DNA from: Thiomonas sp. X19
GTDB taxonomy: Bacteria; Pseudomonadota; Gammaproteobacteria; Burkholderiales; Burkholderiaceae_C
Reading direction: 5' to 3'
DNA length: 64,000 bases
Assembly: GCF_900089495.1 (NCBI RefSeq)
Contig: NZ_LT605203.1
Location: 359,501-423,500, forward strand
In this document: piece by piece, positions 9,956-21,280 of the stretch
How the letters are laid out: every line of letters begins with the position of its first letter
Position numbering within the stretch: position 1 is the stretch's first letter
Translations under genes and position numbers: made by a program
The notes under the pieces: generated by a model
Database searches by the model: none
What the model saw: only the letters and a program-made list of their open reading frames with translations
Told to the model about the DNA's origin: nothing

Positions 9956-10396
9956 TAATGGGCTTTGAGGAGGTAGATCGGTCCAGTCGAGGATGTCCCA
10001 GTCGGTGAGTACCTTGGATAAATGCTCGGCCATTGCGGTTGATGTCTCGTTTTCGTAGCCTGGGGCAAACAGAGCGCCGAGATCGTCGGGGGCCGTATCG
10101 CCTCCGACACCGACCTGGCGAAGCTTGCGCGCTGCGAACAGACCGCCGGCCTTTCGGTACGTTTCGAGATAAAGCGGCAAGATGCCCACGATGTTTCCGT
10201 CCTGGCGTGCGGTAAGGATGCGCAAGTCACGGCTATGTCCGTAATACTTCCACCAAAGGCGTTGCCAATCCCAGCCGAGGAAAATACTCGTGCCGAGACA
10301 TGCCTCCTGTAATGCGAGCCATGCGGGTTTCAAGCTGTCGAATGCAGCAATGTTGGTGACGACGCTGAGTTGGATCATGTCCAGCCTTTTGCTCAT
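9956..10396 (-). pseudogene. GNAT-family acyltransferase, 5' part (split by IS630 element)
   Basis: The N-terminal 147 residues of the interrupted GNAT. They start MSKRLDMIQLSVV and contain the family signature SIFLGWDWQRLWWKYYG and LRILTARQDGNIVGILPLY. The ATG overlaps the stop of the upstream deacetylase gene as ATGA, so the two were translationally coupled. The frame runs to the TA target site and stops four bases later inside the IS (on a TAG at 9953). Confidence 0.85.
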
Positions 10397-11385
10397 GCCC
10401 AAGGCCGATGCATGCGCCACGCCAGCAGGGGCAGCTGCGCGGCGACGGGAATGCGGGGCATGGCATAGATATCGACGGGCTCGGTCACCAGCCCCTCTTC
10501 GGTGGTGACCGCGGCGCGATAAACCTGGGTGGCGATGCGGCGCACGCGTTCATCGTGCGAACCATTCGGGTAGCAAAACAGCTCGACCGGACGCGCCAGC
10601 CGTGCCTCCAGCATGAGCCGGCTGGCTTGCAACTCCTGCTGGATGCCCGTCTCGTCCAGGGTGGACAGAATGGGGTGTGTGACCGTGTGCGAACCGATGG
10701 TGATGAGCCGGGGGTCGAGCGCGGCGACTTCGTCCCAATCCATCGGGTCATAGGCTGCATGCTCGTCGGCCGTGGGCGCGAAACCTGGCGTGGCGTCGCG
10801 CAGGCTGGCCTCGATGTGCAGGCGTGGCTGCAGCGGCTGCTGCTTCAGCCAGGCGATGAGCGCCTCGATGTGTGCCGAAGGTGCTTGCTGCGCGCGCGCC
10901 CATTCGTTGCGCTGCGCCGGCGACAGCCGGTTCAGACGTGCGCGAGCCTCATGGTTCCACTGCCATTGTTTGTTGTCGATCAGCCCCGGGCACATGAAGA
11001 TGGCGGCCGGGATGCCCAAGGCTTGGAGGATCGGATAGGCGAGCCGCCCCTGGTTGCGCAAGCCGTCATCGAAGGTGATGGCCAATTCGGCATCGCGGGC
11101 GACAGGCTTGGCGGTGGCGATATCGTTCACCATGGCGTCGAGCGGCACGATGCGGAAGTTTTGCGCCAGCCAGACCATGGCCCGCTTGAAATCGGCCACG
11201 GGCAGTTTCGGCCCACCGACGCCGTGCAGCATGAGGATGCGCCTGGAGAGTTGCCTGCGCGCCAGCCAGGACGACACGCCGCTGGCCAGGGCGACGCTCT
11301 GCGCCGAGGCCCCGACAAATTGCGTCAAGCGCCCCGCGGCGGCATGCTCGTCATGCAGCAAGGATGGATGAGACTCGGCAAGCAT
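10393..11385 (-). CDS. Polysaccharide deacetylase (NodB fold)
   Basis: About 330 residues, carbohydrate esterase 4 family. Core motifs are ILMLHGVGG, AELAITFDDG (the DD metal/catalytic pair) and ITIGSHTVTHPIL (HxxxH metal ligands), with CYPNGSHDERV further on. An insertion of about 80 residues rich in Gln and Arg sits between the first and second motifs. No clear signal peptide is visible, so the cell location is uncertain. I use ATG 11385; a TTG at 11442 would add 19 residues. The stop overlaps the ATG of the GNAT gene, so the two form an operon probably acting on a surface polysaccharide (inference). Confidence 0.85.
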   Translation of the reverse strand: MLAESHPSLLHDEHAAAGRLTQFVGASAQSVALASGVSSWLARRQLSRRILMLHGVGGPKLPVADFKRAMVWLAQNFRIVPLDAMVNDIATAKPVARDAELAITFDDGLRNQGRLAYPILQALGIPAAIFMCPGLIDNKQWQWNHEARARLNRLSPAQRNEWARAQQAPSAHIEALIAWLKQQPLQPRLHIEASLRDATPGFAPTADEHAAYDPMDWDEVAALDPRLITIGSHTVTHPILSTLDETGIQQELQASRLMLEARLARPVELFCYPNGSHDERVRRIATQVYRAAVTTEEGLVTEPVDIYAMPRIPVAAQLPLLAWRMHRPWA

Positions 11386-11627
11386 GTTGTGGGCCGATCT
11401 GCTTCTCCATGCCGAAGCGTGGCCTGTTTCCCCGTAGTTCAATCAATCAGCAATGTTTGCAACTCTCTTCAGCGAAGATAGAAGGGCGGCGCCAGCCAGC
11501 GCAACCCCTGGTCATGGGATGGCGTGCCTGTCTGTCTCGGGCGGCTTGCGTTGGCTGCGAGGTCGGTGCATTCGCCCTTCGGGAGGTTCGAGCGCGGGTC
11601 GTTCCAGAGCGCGCGATCGGCGCGGCG

Positions 11628-12707
11628 TCAACCATTGCTGGCGTCTGGCGGCGGCAACTGCAGCAGCATCGCATCGCCATAGCTGAAAAACCGGTAACCC
11701 TGGGCCACGGCGTGGGCGTAGGCGGCGTGGATGCGCTCGGTGCCGGCGAATGCGGACACCAGCATCAGCAGGGTGGAGCGTGGCAGGTGGAAATTGGTGA
11801 TCAGCAGGTCCACCATGTGGAAGCGATGGCCGGGCGTGATGAAGATGTCGGTCTCGCCCTGCACCGAGGGCCAAGTGCCCGGTGCTGCAGGCGCATCGCG
11901 CAAGCGCCGCGCCACGGTTTCCAGCGTGCGCACGGTGGTCGTGCCCACGGCCAGCACCCGCCCGCCGGCCGCGCGGGTGCTGGCGATGGCTTCGAGCGTG
12001 GCGCCGGGCACGGCGTAGCGCTCGCTGTGCATGCGGTGGGCGGCGATGTCGTCGTCCTTCACCGGCGCGAACGTGCCGGCGCCCACATGCAGGGTGACGT
12101 GGGCGCGCCGCACGCCGCGCGCGTCCAGCGCGGCGAGCAGGGCCTCGTCGAAATGCAGCGCCGCGGTGGGGGCGGCCACCGACCCCGGCGCGCGGGCGAA
12201 CACGGTCTGGTAGCGGCGCGCGTCGTCCGCGTCGTCGGCATGGTGGATGTAGGGCGGCAGCGGCACATGGCCGTGCGCCTGCATCAGCATGTAAGGGTCG
12301 GCGGAAAAGCGCAGGCGAAACAGGCTGCCGGCTGCGTCCGGCCAGCGTCCGAGCAGGGTGGCGTGGTAGCCGCCTTGCATCTGCAGCACCGCGCCCGCGG
12401 CAGGCTTCTTGCTGGCGCGCATGTGGGCGACCACTTCGCCGGCGTCCAGCACGCGCTCGACCAGCAGCTCCACCGCGCCGCCGCTGGCCTTGGTGCCGAA
12501 CAGCCGCGCCTTGATGACCTGGGTGTCGTTGAACACGAGCAGGTCGCCCGCCTGCAGCAGGGTGGGCAAGTCGCGGAACACGCGGTCCACCAAAACCGGG
12601 GCGCGGGCGTCGAGCAGGCGGGCGGCAGCGCGCTCGGCTGAGGGATGCTGGGCGATGAGCTCGGGGGGGAGCGCGTAGTCGAAATCGGCGATGGACAGCG
12701 ATGCCAT
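11628..12707 (-). CDS. queA: S-adenosylmethionine:tRNA ribosyltransferase-isomerase
   Basis: 359 residues. It transfers the ribosyl part of SAM to preQ1 in tRNA to give epoxyqueuosine. The sequence is full length and typical: the start SIADFDYALPPELIAQHP, LLVFNDTQVIKARLFG, VELLVERVL, LHVGAGTFAPVKDDDI, HRMHSERYAVP, GTTTVRTLE and FHMVDLLITNFHLPRSTLLMLV. The gene is upstream of tgt on the same strand but not adjacent to it. Confidence 0.96.
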   Translation of the reverse strand: MASLSIADFDYALPPELIAQHPSAERAAARLLDARAPVLVDRVFRDLPTLLQAGDLLVFNDTQVIKARLFGTKASGGAVELLVERVLDAGEVVAHMRASKKPAAGAVLQMQGGYHATLLGRWPDAAGSLFRLRFSADPYMLMQAHGHVPLPPYIHHADDADDARRYQTVFARAPGSVAAPTAALHFDEALLAALDARGVRRAHVTLHVGAGTFAPVKDDDIAAHRMHSERYAVPGATLEAIASTRAAGGRVLAVGTTTVRTLETVARRLRDAPAAPGTWPSVQGETDIFITPGHRFHMVDLLITNFHLPRSTLLMLVSAFAGTERIHAAYAHAVAQGYRFFSYGDAMLLQLPPPDASNG

Positions 12708-12808
12708 GGAATGAAGGTCGGGTTTAAGCGCAGGGTGGATCGGAACCGCGCCATGCGGGAGCAGAATTCTCGCCGCTTGGTCGGCATGATGCGTCGCTGC
12801 AAAGTTTT

Positions 12809-12839
12809 ATTCAATCAATTGAATGAGAACATTCAATTG
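12809..12839. promoter_or_regulatory. Overlapping palindromes, probable operator of the catalase/katG region
   Basis: Three copies of one 7-base half-site: ATTCAAT at 12809, its inverse ATTGAAT at 12818 and ATTCAAT at 12831. They form two overlapping palindromes, ATTCAAT-CA-ATTGAAT and CAATTGAATG-AGAA-CATTCAATTG, the latter perfect. They lie about 90 bases before the catalase remnant and between it and divergent queA. A peroxide or redox regulator is a guess; the pattern is not the OxyR consensus. Confidence 0.5.
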
Positions 12840-12925
12840 TTATTTTCTACCGATACGGTCTAACCTTCGACTTTGATCTTGCCAATGCCAGGCACGATCC
12901 ATCCAACGTCCAGGAGATTCCGACC

Positions 12926-13003
12926 ATGAGCAAGCCAACCACACTCACCACCGCCGACGGCGCGCCGGTGCCCGACAACCAGAACCGCGGGCGCAAAAAC
13001 TAA
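12926..13003 (+). pseudogene. 5' remnant of a monofunctional catalase gene
   Basis: A 25-codon frame with a good ribosome binding site (CAGGAG). Its first 20 residues, including LTTADGAPVPDNQN, match the N-terminus of clade-3 haem catalases, where the consensus continues into TAGPRGP. Here it turns into RGRKN and stops. The matching C-terminal piece lies just beyond katG at 15339. It may still serve as a translated leader for katG, 45 bases downstream. Confidence 0.7.
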
Positions 13004-15331
<2,328 letters not shown>

Positions 15332-15338
15332 TATCCCG

Positions 15339-15553
15339 GTCGACCAGCCGCGCTGCCCCTTCGCGCATGACCACATGGACGGAGTGATGAACATGCAGGG
15401 CAATCCACACACCCCCCGACGCCTACGGCGAGCCCAACTCGTTCGGCGGCCCGGCGCAGGCCTCGCGGTTCAAGGCGTCGCCGCTGAAGCTCAGCGGCGA
15501 CGCCGACCGCTGGAACCACCGCGTCGATGGGGATGACCACATCAAGGCTGGAC
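15339..15553 (+). pseudogene. 3' remnant of a monofunctional catalase gene
   Basis: Starting 8 bases after the katG stop, translation gives [20 protein letters not shown], then, after a one-base frame change in a C6 tract near 15416, [18 protein letters not shown] and SGDADRWNHRVDGDDH. These match the region around residues 345-400 of clade-3 catalases (VNxPRCP..., YEPNSFGGP, ...DRYNHR). There is no start and no C-terminal end. The gene body that once joined it to 12926-13003 has been replaced by katG. Confidence 0.75.
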
Positions 15554-15557
15554 TTGA

Positions 15558-15581
15558 CCGGGAGCGATCCCGGTTTTTTTT
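15558..15581 (+). terminator. Rho-independent terminator of katG
   Basis: A perfect six-base stem CCGGGA/TCCCGG, with loop GCGA, followed by eight T. Confidence 0.9.
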
Positions 15582-15612
15582 GACCTCGCCACCGTAGACG
15601 CTCAGTTTCCCC

Positions 15613-17202
15613 TCAAGCCCCGAGCGCCTGCATCTCCACGCGGTTGCGGCCGCCTTGCTTGGCGCGGTAGAGCGCGTCGTCGGCGGCTTGCAGCAAGCTG
15701 GCCAGATCATTCTGCACGGGCTTGCCGGGTTCGCGCAGCGCCAGGCCGATGCTCACGCTCAGGCGCAGCACCCCGGCGCTGGTGGCGAAGGGGTGCTGCT
15801 CGACATAGCTGCGCATGCGCTCGGCGGCGTCCACCGCGGCCCGGCCGCTGGCCACGGCCAGCAGCACGACGAACTCTTCGCCGCCGAAACGCGCCACCCG
15901 GTCGCCCTGGCGCATGTGTGCGTTCAGCAAGGCGCCGAACTGCTCCAGCACTTCATCGCCGACGCGGTGGCCGTGGCTGTCGTTGATGCGCTTGAAATGG
16001 TCGAGGTCGATCATCAGCAGCGCCAGCGCCGAGTCGGACCTGTCGAGCAGGTCATTGGCGCCGGCGACGAAACCCCGCCGGTTGGGCAGACCGGTGAGCA
16101 TGTCCTGCTCGGCCTGTTGCTGCAGCTGACGCTGCAGCTGCTTGAGGCCGGAGACGTCGGTCAAACCGATCAGCACGCAGGCCTGGCCTTCGTGCTCGAT
16201 GGGTTGGGCCGACACCAGGGTGTCGCGCAGCAAGCCTTCGGCGTTGCGCAGTTGCAGCTCGATCTGGCTGAGCGCCTGCCCGGCGCGCAGGTGGGCACGC
16301 AAGAGTTCGCGGCGCTGCGGGTCGGCGTAGAAGTCGAGTGAAACCAGCGGTTGCCGGCTGAGGCCTTTGGGGTCGAGCAAGGTGCGCGCGGCCTGGTTGT
16401 AGCGCAGGATGGCCCCGTCCTCCAGGCGCAGCAACACCATGGCCACCGGAGCCGCCTCGAACAGGCGGCGCAGATGGGTTTGGCTGCGCTCCAGGGCTTG
16501 CTCCACGAGTTTGCGCTCGGCCACTTCCAGCCGCAGGGCTTCGCGGTCGAGCCAGGCCAGGCGCAGATGGCGCGCCTGCGCCACGGCCAGTTGCCAACCG
16601 GCGATGTTGGCGAAGCCCAGCAGCAGCGCGGCGCTGGCGGGCAAGCGCCAATCCAGCGGAAACCCGGCAACGACCATGCCCATGAAAGGCAGGGTGAGCA
16701 CAGGCCCGAGCCAGAGGGAATATCGGCACAGCAGCGGGGCGAAGGCGTAGAGCGCGAACACCAGGGTGAGGGCGCTCATGATGCTGAAGGCAGCCGAGGT
16801 CGGCAAGACCCCGGCCTCGAGCAGGAAGGTTGGCACCGTGAGCAGCTCGAACAGGAAGAGTTGCCGGCGCAGGCGCGGCAGCAACTCCAGCGTGATGGTC
16901 GGGCGCCGGCCTTGGCGCGTGACCTGCCAGCCGTAACCGGCCACGCCGAGGCGTCCGAGCAGGATGAGCGCGAGCATGGGCACGCGGCCGAGAATGGCAT
17001 AGTCCACCAGCCCCATGAGGAGGAACGCGCTGCCGCCATAGACCCCGATGTCGCGCACGCGCCCGCGTATGCGCGGCCAATTGGCCAGCACATAGGCGTC
17101 GTCCTGCAGGTCCTCGGCGAACAGGCCGCTGGCCGTCAGCCGCGGGGTGGAGGGCGGTGCCGTGGCGGCGTTGGAAGCCGTGCTGGAACTGGGGGCGGAC
17201 AT
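15613..17202 (-). CDS. Membrane PAS-GGDEF diguanylate cyclase
   Basis: About 529 residues, expected to make cyclic di-GMP. Residues 50-220 contain about six hydrophobic segments, followed by a linker helix, a PAS domain (about 245-355, LFEAAPVAMVLLRLEDG) and a GGDEF domain (about 365-525). The active-site loop is GGEEF. An RxxD inhibitory site (RQGD) sits five residues before it, so product inhibition is expected. Motifs GLPNRRGF and DHFKRINDSHGHRVGDEVL are intact. ATG 17202 is used because upstream starts overlap the preceding gene. It is a paralogue of the next gene upstream. Confidence 0.85.
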   Translation of the reverse strand: MSAPSSSTASNAATAPPSTPRLTASGLFAEDLQDDAYVLANWPRIRGRVRDIGVYGGSAFLLMGLVDYAILGRVPMLALILLGRLGVAGYGWQVTRQGRRPTITLELLPRLRRQLFLFELLTVPTFLLEAGVLPTSAAFSIMSALTLVFALYAFAPLLCRYSLWLGPVLTLPFMGMVVAGFPLDWRLPASAALLLGFANIAGWQLAVAQARHLRLAWLDREALRLEVAERKLVEQALERSQTHLRRLFEAAPVAMVLLRLEDGAILRYNQAARTLLDPKGLSRQPLVSLDFYADPQRRELLRAHLRAGQALSQIELQLRNAEGLLRDTLVSAQPIEHEGQACVLIGLTDVSGLKQLQRQLQQQAEQDMLTGLPNRRGFVAGANDLLDRSDSALALLMIDLDHFKRINDSHGHRVGDEVLEQFGALLNAHMRQGDRVARFGGEEFVVLLAVASGRAAVDAAERMRSYVEQHPFATSAGVLRLSVSIGLALREPGKPVQNDLASLLQAADDALYRAKQGGRNRVEMQALGA

Positions 17203-17272
17203 CGGCTTGTCTCTTGGCAGTCGAGCGTGCGGTCGGGCGGGGGCTGGAGTTTGACGCGGAGGATGGCCCGCA

Positions 17273-18835
17273 TCAGACCAGTTGGTCGACACGGTTGCGC
17301 CCGGCCAGCTTGGCCGCGTACATGGCCCGATCGGCGCGACTGAGCGCTTCGTCGATGCGCTGCTCGGACGCGCCGACCAAGCTCACCCCCACGCTCAGGC
17401 TCACCTGAACCCGCACGCCGACGCAGTGCAGGCCTTGTCTGGCGATGGCGTCGCGGATGCTCTCGGCGATGTCGATGGCTTGCGGCAGCGGCGTGTTGGG
17501 CAGCAGGCCGGCGAACTCTTCGCCGCCGACGCGGGCCAGGGCGTCGGCATCGCGCAACTGCGCCTGGATGATGCTGCCGATCTGCCGCAGCGCCTCGTCG
17601 CCGACCGCATGGCCGTGGGTGTCGTTGACGCGCTTGAAGTGGTCGGCGTCCATCAGCAGCACGGCCATGGTCTCGCCGCGCGATCGCACGGCATGCAGCA
17701 GCACCGCGGCCTGGCCGAAGAAACCGCGCCGGTTGAGCAGCCCGGTCAGCGGATCGGTCTGCGCCAGGCGCTGCAGCTCGCGTTCGTAATTCTTGCGCGC
17801 GGTGATTTCCACCAGGCTGGAGATGGTGGCCGGCTCGCCGTGAAACTGCATCAGAGTCGACGACAGCATCACCTCCACCGGCCTGCCGTCGGTGGTCTTG
17901 AGCTGCACGTCCAGCGGGCCGAGGCGGCCGTCGCGCAGCAGCGTCGCGCGCAATTGCGCGGACTGTGCCGGGTCGGCATAAAAATCGGTGCTGAAGGGAA
18001 CGAGTCCGGCGCGCACCTTGCCGGCGGGGTCGAGCAGGCTTTCGGCCGCCTGGTTGTAGCGCAGCACCTGGCCGTCGGGCTGGTGCACCAGCACCATCGG
18101 CACCGGCGTGGTGTCGAACAGGCGTCGCAGGTTCTCCTCGCCAGCCAGGGCGCGCTGCTCGGCGGCCAGGCGCTCCACCACTTCGCGGCGCAGCCGTTGG
18201 CGGTCGAGCCAATTCAGGCGCTGGATGCGGTTGAGCTGCGTGGCCACCTGCCAGCCGGCGAAATTGGCGAACACCAGCAGCACGGCGACGATGCTGCTGA
18301 CCTTGGCCGGTGCGCGCAGCACGAACACCGCTTCGAGCAGGAACACCAGCGTGAACGCCGGGCCGATCCAGAGCGAGCCGGAGCTCAGGGCCGGCGCGTA
18401 GGTATACAGGGCGATGGTCAGCAGCAGCGCGGTGATGGCGTGATAGTCCACCGCGCCGCCATAGGCCGCCACCACCAGCAGGAAAATGACGAGGATGGCG
18501 ACCTCGAACACCAGCAGCGCCCGCGACAGGCGTTGCGGCGCGGGCGCCTCGGGCTTGCGGCCCAGCAGCACCAGGCGCGCGCCCAGTCCGAGCACGACGA
18601 AGCGCAGCGCGAGCAGGCCGAAATAGACGGGCGAGGCGCCGAGCACCGTGAAGTCGGTGATCGAGGCCAGCATGAAGGCGACCGTGCCCCACAGACCCAG
18701 GCTGCGCAGGCGCGCGCCGATGTAGTCCCACTCGCCGCGCCGGAAGGCTTGCTCGTCCTCCTGTCGCGCGAACAGGCCGTTGCTCCGCATGGGACTGCGT
18801 GCCTGATCCTGGGCGATGAGGGTATCGGGACTCAT
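17273..18835 (-). CDS. Membrane PAS-GGDEF diguanylate cyclase, paralogue
   Basis: 520 residues with the same plan as its downstream neighbour: about six membrane segments (residues 45-215), PAS (about 240-355, LFDTTPVPMVLVHQPDG) and GGDEF (about 365-520). It has an intact GGEEF loop, a substrate-binding DHFKRVNDTHGHAVGDEAL and an RxxD site (RDAD) five residues before GGEEF. The shared architecture and adjacency (70 bases between this stop and the next ATG) suggest tandem duplication followed by divergence. The sensory input is unknown; the membrane part is not a named MASE domain that I can assign. Confidence 0.87.
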   Translation of the reverse strand: MSPDTLIAQDQARSPMRSNGLFARQEDEQAFRRGEWDYIGARLRSLGLWGTVAFMLASITDFTVLGASPVYFGLLALRFVVLGLGARLVLLGRKPEAPAPQRLSRALLVFEVAILVIFLLVVAAYGGAVDYHAITALLLTIALYTYAPALSSGSLWIGPAFTLVFLLEAVFVLRAPAKVSSIVAVLLVFANFAGWQVATQLNRIQRLNWLDRQRLRREVVERLAAEQRALAGEENLRRLFDTTPVPMVLVHQPDGQVLRYNQAAESLLDPAGKVRAGLVPFSTDFYADPAQSAQLRATLLRDGRLGPLDVQLKTTDGRPVEVMLSSTLMQFHGEPATISSLVEITARKNYERELQRLAQTDPLTGLLNRRGFFGQAAVLLHAVRSRGETMAVLLMDADHFKRVNDTHGHAVGDEALRQIGSIIQAQLRDADALARVGGEEFAGLLPNTPLPQAIDIAESIRDAIARQGLHCVGVRVQVSLSVGVSLVGASEQRIDEALSRADRAMYAAKLAGRNRVDQLV

Positions 18836-18883
18836 GAGGGCAGCGGCGGAGCTTCAACTGAGCTTCGATGGTAGGCGCTTCCC

Positions 18884-18931
18884 GTGCCCTTTCCCGCGCC
18901 CTTTCCCGCGCCCGTTCCTGTGCCTGTTGCC
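18884..18931. repeat. Four imperfect 12-base tandem repeats
   Basis: GTGCCCTTTCCC, GCGCCCTTTCCC, GCGCCCGTTCCT and GTGCCTGTTGCC follow each other in the leader of the minus-strand GGDEF gene that starts at 18835. Confidence 0.6.
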
Positions 18932-19076
18932 GCTCCCCCAACGCGCCCATCTTCCCGCGCCCCTTGCCTTGCTCCTCTCCAGAGATGCGCGCGGTCCTCG
19001 CACCGATCTGGCGCAGGGGTTCAACGGCAATCCTGGAGCGCAGCCATGGCTCTGCAGGGCCACGCCCCCGTCCAGC

Positions 19077-19868
19077 TCAGACGGCAGGGCGCGGCGCGTC
19101 CTTGCGGCTGATGGTGAGGTAAGTCACGAGCAGCGTGATGACCACCAGGAACAACGCGCTGGTGCCCACCGTGCCCAGGCCCATGCCGCCTTCGGCAGCA
19201 GGCTTGGACAGCCAGTCGCCGCAGGTCGCGCCGAAGGGTCGGGTGAGGATGTAGGCCAGCCAGAACGCGAGCACGGCGTTGGCTTTGAAGGCGTAATACG
19301 CCAGCGTGACCAAGGCGATGAGCCCGCCGAACGCCAGCGCCGAGTTGGCGTAGCCGAACTGCAGGCGCTCGGCCGCGAGGTCGCCGGCGGCGGTGCCCAG
19401 GGCGAAGGTGAACAGGATGGCGGCCCAGTAGAAGCCTTCGCGCCGGCCGCGCACGATGCTGTGAATCGACAGGCTGCCCTCGCGGGCATACCAGGCGATG
19501 AAGGTGGCTGCCAGCGCCAGCGCGAACAGCGCCGTGCTGACGACGAGCGGCAGGCCGAGTCGGTCGGTGAGGTTGTCGGTCAGCAGGGTGCCCACGACGC
19601 TGATGAGCACCACGGTGAGCCAGTACAACCAGGGGATGTAGCGTCTGGCCCGCATCTGCGCCGTCAGCACCACGGCGAACAGGCCGGTCATCACCAGCGA
19701 GGTGGCGACCAGGCCGGCGTGGAGGTCGACGGCGAGAAAGTCGGCCGCGGTTTCGCCCACCGTGGTGGCCATGATCTTGATGATCCAGAACCACAGCGTG
19801 ATGAGCACCGGCACCTTGGCCAGTTCGCTCCAATGTCCCAAGGCGGGCGGTGTGTTGTGTGCGTCCAT
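19077..19868 (-). CDS. DUF347 / COG4705-type membrane protein
   Basis: 263 residues, nearly all membrane-embedded, with about eight spans arranged as four repeats. Each repeat contains a variant of the TxGETAADF, GTLLTDNL, GTAAGDLAAE or GATCGDWLSKP signature (Gly-x-x-x-x-Asp in a helix), the mark of the DUF347 repeat family. Function is unknown; some relatives are linked to manganese or metal supply, but the sequence does not show this. ATG 19868 has AGGGAGC upstream. It lies between GGDEF genes, with no sign of co-transcription. Confidence 0.8.
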   Translation of the reverse strand: MDAHNTPPALGHWSELAKVPVLITLWFWIIKIMATTVGETAADFLAVDLHAGLVATSLVMTGLFAVVLTAQMRARRYIPWLYWLTVVLISVVGTLLTDNLTDRLGLPLVVSTALFALALAATFIAWYAREGSLSIHSIVRGRREGFYWAAILFTFALGTAAGDLAAERLQFGYANSALAFGGLIALVTLAYYAFKANAVLAFWLAYILTRPFGATCGDWLSKPAAEGGMGLGTVGTSALFLVVITLLVTYLTISRKDAPRPAV

Positions 19869-20023
19869 GTTTTTCGCTCCCTGAATGATGACCCGCGGCA
19901 ACCCGTCAGCGCAGCCGCATGTAACGCAATGTATGCAGGCGGTCTTAGCCGCGAATTAGGGCTTGTTGACGCGACGCCGGCTGCGGTGGTTGCCGTGTCG
20001 AGGCCACCGATACGGCGCGGGAT

Positions 20024-21280
20024 TCAGGCGCAGACCCGATTGCGGCCGCGGTGCTTGGCCTGGTAGAGGGCGTGGTCGGCGCGCTCCAGCACATCGCTGG
20101 GGCTGCGGTCGGTGGAGCGGGCCTGGGCCAGGCCGATGCTCACGGTCAAACGCATGGTCAGGCCTGGCTTGAGCGCGATGATCGCGTCTTCCACCGCCTG
20201 GCGAATGCGCTCGCCCACCTGCTGCGCGATGTCTTCGTCGGCATCGCGCAGGATGAGCAGGAATTCCTCGCCGCCGAGGCGGCCGAACTCTTCCGACCCG
20301 CGCTTTTGCGCCATCACCACATCGACGAACTGGCGCAGCACGCGGTCGCCCACGGCGTGGCCGTGGCTGTCGTTGATGCGCTTGAAGTGGTCGAGGTCGA
20401 GCAGCAAAACGGCCAATGGCTTGTGCGCCCGGCCGTCTGTGCACCGCTTCAGCGCCTGCTCCAACTGCTCGATGATGCAGCGCCGGTTGAGCAGGCCGGT
20501 GAGGGTGTCGTAGGTGGCGAGGCGTTCGAGCTCGCGCTCCATGCGCTTGCGCTCGGTGATGTCGCGCCAGATGCCCTCCACCCCGGCGTACTGACCCTGC
20601 TCGTCGAACAGCGCATGGGTGCTGATGGAGATGTCGATGATGGCGCCGTCCTTGCGCCGCATGCGGCCGGGGAAATCGTGCACCTGGCCATGCTGGCGTA
20701 TGGCGGCGATCAGCGCCTCGCGCTCGCTGGGATCGGGGTAGAACGCGCCGGCCGGCAAGCCGATGATGTCTTCGGCCTCATAGCCCAGCACGTTCTTCAC
20801 CGCCGGGCAGACATAGCGGGTGATGCCCTGCGCATCGGTGCGGTAGAACACGTCCTGCATGGTGTTCATCATGCGCTGGAAGTTCTCGTCGGTTTCGCGC
20901 AGCCGGGTTTCCATCGCCGCGCGTTCGCTCATGTCGAGAAAGGTGGCCAGCACGCCCGCTTGCCCGTCGTGCTCGAAATGGGTGCTGGTCATGGCGAGAA
21001 CCAGCAGGCGCCGGCGGCAGGTGTAGACGCGGAACTCGGTCGCCGGGTTGGTCACGGCCTCGCTCTGGGCGCGGCGGATGCGCGCCAGCACGCGCGACAC
21101 GTCCAGGGGGTGGATGAAGTCGGTCACGGCATGGCCGATGACCTCGCCTGGCGACTCCGCCTGCAGCAAGCACAGCGCCGAGGCATTCGCATACCGCAGC
21201 TTGCCGTCGATGACGACGATCACGCAAGCCGAGAGTTGCTCCAGCCAGGCTGCTTCGGGAATGAGTCGAGGGGCGTGCAT
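20024..21280 (-). CDS. Soluble PAS-PAS-GGDEF protein
   Basis: 418 residues without membrane segments. PAS 1 covers about residues 10-125, PAS 2 with a PAC motif (GVEGIWRDITERKRME) about 130-250, and GGDEF about 255-418. The active loop GGEEF and DHFKRINDSHGHAVGDRVL are intact, so cyclase activity is likely. The inhibitory site is altered: RGSE replaces RxxD five residues before GGEEF, so feedback inhibition may be lost. It is the third GGDEF gene in 5.7 kb. Confidence 0.88.
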   Translation of the reverse strand: MHAPRLIPEAAWLEQLSACVIVVIDGKLRYANASALCLLQAESPGEVIGHAVTDFIHPLDVSRVLARIRRAQSEAVTNPATEFRVYTCRRRLLVLAMTSTHFEHDGQAGVLATFLDMSERAAMETRLRETDENFQRMMNTMQDVFYRTDAQGITRYVCPAVKNVLGYEAEDIIGLPAGAFYPDPSEREALIAAIRQHGQVHDFPGRMRRKDGAIIDISISTHALFDEQGQYAGVEGIWRDITERKRMERELERLATYDTLTGLLNRRCIIEQLEQALKRCTDGRAHKPLAVLLLDLDHFKRINDSHGHAVGDRVLRQFVDVVMAQKRGSEEFGRLGGEEFLLILRDADEDIAQQVGERIRQAVEDAIIALKPGLTMRLTVSIGLAQARSTDRSPSDVLERADHALYQAKHRGRNRVCA

